From assembly GCA_016210495.1 (NCBI GenBank), contig JACQUC010000183.1, positions 1 to 26,767 on the forward strand: a stretch of 26,767 bases of DNA, written 5' to 3'. Position numbers and translations under genes: made by a program. The notes beneath the pieces were generated by a model. The model was given only the letters and a program-made list of their open reading frames with translations. It ran no database searches and had not been told where the DNA came from. Positions 24,164 to 26,767 of the stretch are shown here, piece after piece (position 1 is the stretch's first letter; each line of letters starts with the position of its first letter). Source of the stretch: Chloroflexota bacterium (GTDB lineage Bacteria > Chloroflexota > FW602-bin22 > JACPRP01).

Positions 24164-24497
24164 ATCGCCGATCCCACCCTGTAATCACATTATACAGGAC
24201 TCTGGCGTATAGAAGGCGTCCATTTGTCTCGCGGACTCACCACGTGATAACATTATGCCAGTCGTGTGTGGATACGGCCTTAATTACATGGTTGGGGAGC
24301 ATCTCGGCAGCACTGGCGTCGCGGCGCTAAAGCAACCGCTTCAGGCCGCTGGGCAGGGGACATCGCCAGTTTGCGGCCGGCCCGAAGGACTCCGGACTCC
24401 TTCGGAGAAGCGGTCCCTTCAGGGCCGCGACGCTGCTCCGCCTCACCGCTGGCAATATAGGGTGCATCCGAAGACATTTGGACTAGAAGGGACAAGC
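24164..24497. other. 334-bp intergenic region with long imperfect inverted repeat
   Basis: There is no convincing gene. An open frame continuous with the downstream gene runs through most of it, but its translation crosses the inverted repeat, has no ribosome site and resembles nothing. It holds the likely -10 (TATAAT, 24194-24189, minus strand) of the Nudix gene on the left and the inverted repeat at 24316-24433. I saw no strong promoter for the downstream gene. Confidence 0.6.
24316..24433. repeat. Long imperfect inverted repeat
   Basis: Left arm 24316-24342 and right arm 24407-24433 (27 bases each) match at 23 of 27 positions when one is reverse-complemented; both carry GCGTCGCGGC and ACCGCTTC. 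The 64-base centre contains its own small stem (CCGAAGGA/TCCTTCGG around a CTCCGGAC loop). It could be a dispersed repeat element or a folded leader of the gene at 24498. Confidence 0.65.
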
Positions 24498-25418
24498 GTG
24501 ACCGTCAACTTCTCTTACGCGCTGATCGAGGGGGCCATTGTCGTTCTCTTTTTTGTTGCCTGCTATCACGCCTGGAAGCGCGGCCGCGCCTTCTTCCTGG
24601 AAGTAACAAGCGCTGCGGTCTACGGTTTGCTGCTCGAAGAAGGCGACATATTGATTTTCCAAACCTACCACTACAGCCCAGAGTTCATCCTGCGCATCGA
24701 CCGCGTCCCAATTGCCATCGCGCTGGCCTGGTCGATCATTATTTACGCCGGTATGAGCCTCTCGGACGCCTATGGTCTGTCAAACCGAGTTGCGCCGTTC
24801 GCGGACGCCCTGTGGGCGATTATGCTCGATCTGGCCTTCGACGCCATCGCTATACGTCTCGGGTTCTGGACCTGGATCATCCCGCTAGACAAGGGCTTTT
24901 TCGGCGTTCCAGCCGGCAACTTCTACGCCTGGATTTTGGTGGCCTTCTCGTTTTCGGCTTGCACCCGCGTCGTGCGTCTCCGCTTTTCCCGCCCATCGCG
25001 GCCGTATTCACCCTGGCAGTTGGGTGTACCACTCGCGGCCTACGCGGGCCTCTTGGCCGGTATGACGCCGTTCTTCGCGGTGAAGAACACCTTCTTTCCC
25101 GAGCAAGGCGGCGGATTACCAGTTGTCTGGGCTGTTCTCATCGTCTTCGCAGCCATCACTGGCTGGCAGGTTCGCCTACGAGGGGTGCGCGCAAATGCGG
25201 GCTTCGACTGGCTTCCTCTATTGCTTCGCCTGTCCTTCCACATCTATTTCCTAGCGGCGGTCCTGGTCACCGGCATCTTTCACGACCTGCCCGCCCTCCT
25301 GGCAGTGTCGCTGGCTATGCTCGCGCTGGAGGTAGTCCTGGTCGCACCGCTATGGCTGCGCAGTATGCCGGAGCCTGCCGACGGACACCGTCCACCTTCC
25401 CGCTCGGTAGCTCGGTGA
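24498..25418 (+). CDS. Carotenoid biosynthesis (DUF422/CruF-like) membrane protein
   Basis: This 306-residue membrane protein has about seven or eight hydrophobic helices. The segment GFFGVPAGNFYAW preceded by FWTW matches the G-V-P-x-x-N-F-x-W signature of the DUF422 carotenoid-biosynthesis family, which includes the hydratase CruF. EEGDILIFQTYHY near residues 50-62 also fits the family's conserved acidic/aromatic segment. I see no phytoene synthase or desaturase gene beside it, so a carotenoid role rests on family alone. GTG at 24498 is chosen because AAGGGA lies about 5-7 nt upstream and the frame before it crosses an inverted repeat. It ends 69 bp before recO. Confidence 0.66.
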   Translation: MTVNFSYALIEGAIVVLFFVACYHAWKRGRAFFLEVTSAAVYGLLLEEGDILIFQTYHYSPEFILRIDRVPIAIALAWSIIIYAGMSLSDAYGLSNRVAPFADALWAIMLDLAFDAIAIRLGFWTWIIPLDKGFFGVPAGNFYAWILVAFSFSACTRVVRLRFSRPSRPYSPWQLGVPLAAYAGLLAGMTPFFAVKNTFFPEQGGGLPVVWAVLIVFAAITGWQVRLRGVRANAGFDWLPLLLRLSFHIYFLAAVLVTGIFHDLPALLAVSLAMLALEVVLVAPLWLRSMPEPADGHRPPSRSVAR

Positions 25419-25431
25419 TCCATATCCTTGC

Positions 25432-25460
25432 TTGCGACCAAAGGTGCGTTCATGTACAAT
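25432..25460 (+). promoter_or_regulatory. recO promoter
   Basis: TTGCGA (25432-25437) and TACAAT (25455-25460) are separated by 17 bases. Start near 25467, about 20 bases before the recO GTG. This makes longer recO reading frames unlikely. Confidence 0.65.
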
Positions 25461-25487
25461 CAACACTGGAAACGGAGAGATACAACG

Positions 25488-26270
25488 GTGGCAAAGCCTC
25501 ATCTTTACCGAACCGAAGCCCTGGTCCTGAAGCGTGTGGACTTCGGCGAGGCCGATAAGCTGCTTACGCTGTACACGCCCACCATGGGCAAAACAAGAGC
25601 CATAGCTAAAGGCGTCCGTCGTCCAACCAGCAGGCTAGGAGGACACGTCGAGCTCTTCGTGCACAGCCAGATGCTGATCGCCAAAGGCCGCAGTCTCGAC
25701 ATCGTAACGCAAAGCGAGACCATCCACTCTTTTATGAGCATGCGCCAGGACCTGGGGCGAACCTCGTTGGCCTACTTTGCGTCCGAGCTTCTCGACAAGC
25801 TTACCGGTGAGCACATCGAGAACTTCCCGGCCTACGAGCTAGCTCTCCGCACCTTCCAGAGGATAGACGAAAGCCCTGATCCCGAGCTGGTGCTCCAGTT
25901 CTTCCAGATTCGCCTGCTGGGTCACCTGGGCTACCGTCCCGAGCTGCACCACTGCGTCAAGTGCCGCGTCCTGCTGGGCCAGACGGGCAACTTCTTCAGC
26001 GCCGTGTCCGGCGGGGCACTGTGTCTGGCGTGCGGCCAGGCTGAGGCCACGGCAAGGGGCATGAGCCTCAACGCCTTCAAGATGCTCAGGCTGCTACAAT
26101 CGGGCAACTATGCGCTGGCAAGTCGGGTGAGGGTAGACGATGGCCTGCGGCGCGAGGTAGGTGGCATCCTGCGCGGCTACGTCCAGTTCATCCTGGAGCA
26201 CGACCTCAAATCGGCTGCTTTCCTGGACAACTTGCATGCCGCGCCACTGGAAGCCTTTGTCCAAAAGTAA
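25488..26270 (+). CDS. recO: DNA repair protein RecO
   Basis: This 260-residue recombination mediator loads RecA onto single-stranded DNA with RecR (RecFOR pathway). It has the N-terminal OB fold (YRTEALVLKRVDFGEADKLL, GKTRAIAKGVRR), an alpha-helical middle and a zinc-finger-like site with Cys156, Cys159, Cys179 and Cys182 (CVKC...CLAC). GTG at 25488 has GGAGA about 9 nt upstream and lies just after the predicted transcript start. Length is normal. It has its own promoter after the DUF422 gene. Confidence 0.93.
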   Translation: MAKPHLYRTEALVLKRVDFGEADKLLTLYTPTMGKTRAIAKGVRRPTSRLGGHVELFVHSQMLIAKGRSLDIVTQSETIHSFMSMRQDLGRTSLAYFASELLDKLTGEHIENFPAYELALRTFQRIDESPDPELVLQFFQIRLLGHLGYRPELHHCVKCRVLLGQTGNFFSAVSGGALCLACGQAEATARGMSLNAFKMLRLLQSGNYALASRVRVDDGLRREVGGILRGYVQFILEHDLKSAAFLDNLHAAPLEAFVQK

Positions 26271-26289
26271 CCTGGCAGGCGTCCTTCGT

Positions 26290-26318
26290 TTGACAAAGGT
26301 AAAACCCTCAGCTATAAT
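26290..26318 (+). promoter_or_regulatory. Perfect consensus sigma70-type promoter upstream of tRNA-Arg
   Basis: TTGACA (26290-26295) and TATAAT (26313-26318) are separated by exactly 17 bases. A start near 26325 would give a leader of about 155 bases before tRNA-Arg, including the repeat at 26399-26434. No protein frame with a ribosome site follows, so it most likely serves the tRNA. Confidence 0.78.
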
Positions 26319-26398
26319 TCCACCGGGAGCCTATCTGGCAGGACACGATGCACCAGACGAGATAAGATCGGCTATTGGTCGTCTCTCCGCCCGTGTCA

Positions 26399-26434
26399 GT
26401 CCCCTCTCCCTCTGGGAGAGGGTTAGGGTGAGGG
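26399..26434. repeat. Dispersed repeat ccctcaccctaaccctctc...ggggac, copy 2
   Basis: Reverse-complement copy of the repeat at 6907-6944: outer parts identical, centre different. Here the centre folds (CTCTCCC-TCT-GGGAGAG). It lies between the strong promoter at 26290 and tRNA-Arg, so it would be part of the tRNA precursor leader. Confidence 0.65.
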
Positions 26435-26480
26435 CCGCCTTTGACAATGCCCGACCAAGGCCCCAACGTCGAACACACGA

Positions 26481-26556
<76 letters not shown>

Positions 26557-26570
26557 CAAGAGAGTCAAGA

Positions 26571-26602
26571 AGCACCCCTTTTAGGGTGCTTTCCCTGTTT
26601 TT
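26571..26602 (+). terminator. Candidate terminator after tRNA-Arg
   Basis: Stem AGCACCC (26571-26577) / GGGTGCT (26584-26590) with a 6-base loop is followed by a T-rich run ending in TTTTT at about 26602. It lies 14 bases after the tRNA. The T run is interrupted by CCCTG, so strength is uncertain. Confidence 0.55.
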
Positions 26603-26623
26603 GGGGCTGTTTTCGGGGTAAAA

Positions 26624-26655
26624 GTAGGGACGGCGCAAGTACCGGCCGTCCCTAC
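26624..26655. repeat. Intergenic hairpin, GTAGGGACG-type
   Basis: Perfect 11-bp arms (GTAGGGACGGC and GCCGTCCCTAC) flank a 10-base loop. It shares the GTAGGG(A/G)CG core with hairpins at 4147-4172 and 10997-11038. It sits between tRNA-Arg and the recombinase gene. It could also end transcription of the recombinase. Confidence 0.7.
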
Positions 26656-26660
26656 TATCA

Positions 26661-26682
26661 AAATGGCACCGAAATGGCACCG
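26661..26682. repeat. Tandem 11-bp direct repeat AAATGGCACCG x2
   Basis: Two exact adjacent copies of AAATGGCACCG lie between tRNA-Arg and the recombinase stop codon, 5 bases from that stop. Short direct repeats next to an attachment site are often arm-type binding sites for the integrase; this is inferred from position. Confidence 0.55.
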
Positions 26683-26687
26683 GATTT

Positions 26688-26767
26688 CTAGGCTTTCTTC
26701 AGCAACGCTTGCAGCGTGTCGGCAGCATCCTGCTGAAGGCCGGGCAGGACGTGGCTGTATAGGTTCA
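26688..26767 (-). CDS. Tyrosine recombinase/phage-type integrase, C-terminal fragment (runs off window)
   Basis: Only the last 25 codons and the TAG (26690-26688) are visible; the gene continues to the right beyond the window. The translated end contains LYSHVLPGLQQDAAD, the typical ending of phage and integrative-element tyrosine recombinases, where the Tyr before SHV is the catalytic nucleophile; a short helical tail LQALLKKA follows. Orientation toward the tRNA, with the gene end about 130 bases from tRNA-Arg, is the classic layout of an element integrated at a tRNA 3' end. The rest of the protein and the other att site cannot be seen. Confidence 0.72.
   Translation of the reverse strand, partial: NLYSHVLPGLQQDAADTLQALLKKA

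Noticed and set aside
24255..24497. N-terminal extension of the DUF422 protein
   Set aside because: It runs through an inverted repeat, has no membrane or family features, and GTG 24498 has a good ribosome site.
26441..26446. Second TTGACA before tRNA-Arg as a closer promoter
   Set aside because: No acceptable -10 box lies 16-18 bases downstream.

Overview
The window is bacterial chromosome, moderately GC-rich, with clear Shine-Dalgarno sites, frequent GTG and TTG starts, and near-consensus sigma70-type promoters. The dispersed intergenic hairpins, the gene set and the Tat-exported lipoproteins with long Pro/Ala/Thr linkers fit a Chloroflexota-like organism. That assignment is an inference from overall style; no single gene here proves it.

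Left part (1-10950, all minus strand): a long catabolic/transport cluster read from right to left. It starts at a perfect TTGACA-N17-TATAAT promoter (10922-10950) and continues with hydantoinase/oxoprolinase subunits hyuA and hyuB, an ABC permease, its ATPase, an ACMSD-type amidohydrolase, a fumarate/APS-reductase-like flavoprotein, a 61-residue 2x[4Fe-4S] ferredoxin, and two tandem NMT1/SsuA-type Tat lipoprotein binding proteins. The last binding-protein copy is truncated. Read together, the genes describe import of a small organic molecule, ATP-dependent opening or carboxylation, further hydrolysis or decarboxylation, and a redox step. The substrate cannot be told from sequence.

Middle part (11066-19783): a divergent AI-2E/PerM-family membrane protein and galU on the plus strand; then on the minus strand a brnT/brnA-type toxin-antitoxin pair with a strong promoter and a perfect palindromic operator candidate, and a moxR - DUF58 - transglutaminase (TgpA-like) - threonine ammonia-lyase run.

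Right part (19914-26767): housekeeping genes secA (minus), prs (plus), a Nudix hydrolase (minus, stop codon overlapping that of prs), a carotenoid-biosynthesis-like (DUF422) membrane protein, recO, and tRNA-Arg(TCT). The tRNA is followed on the opposite strand by the C-terminal end of a tyrosine recombinase that runs off the window. The right edge therefore looks like the start of an element integrated at tRNA-Arg.

Intergenic DNA carries two dispersed repeat families: hairpins built on GTAGGG(A/G)CG arms (three copies) and a ccctcaccctaaccctctc repeat (two copies in opposite orientation). A separate long imperfect inverted repeat lies before the DUF422 gene. No rRNA, CRISPR array or complete insertion sequence was seen.
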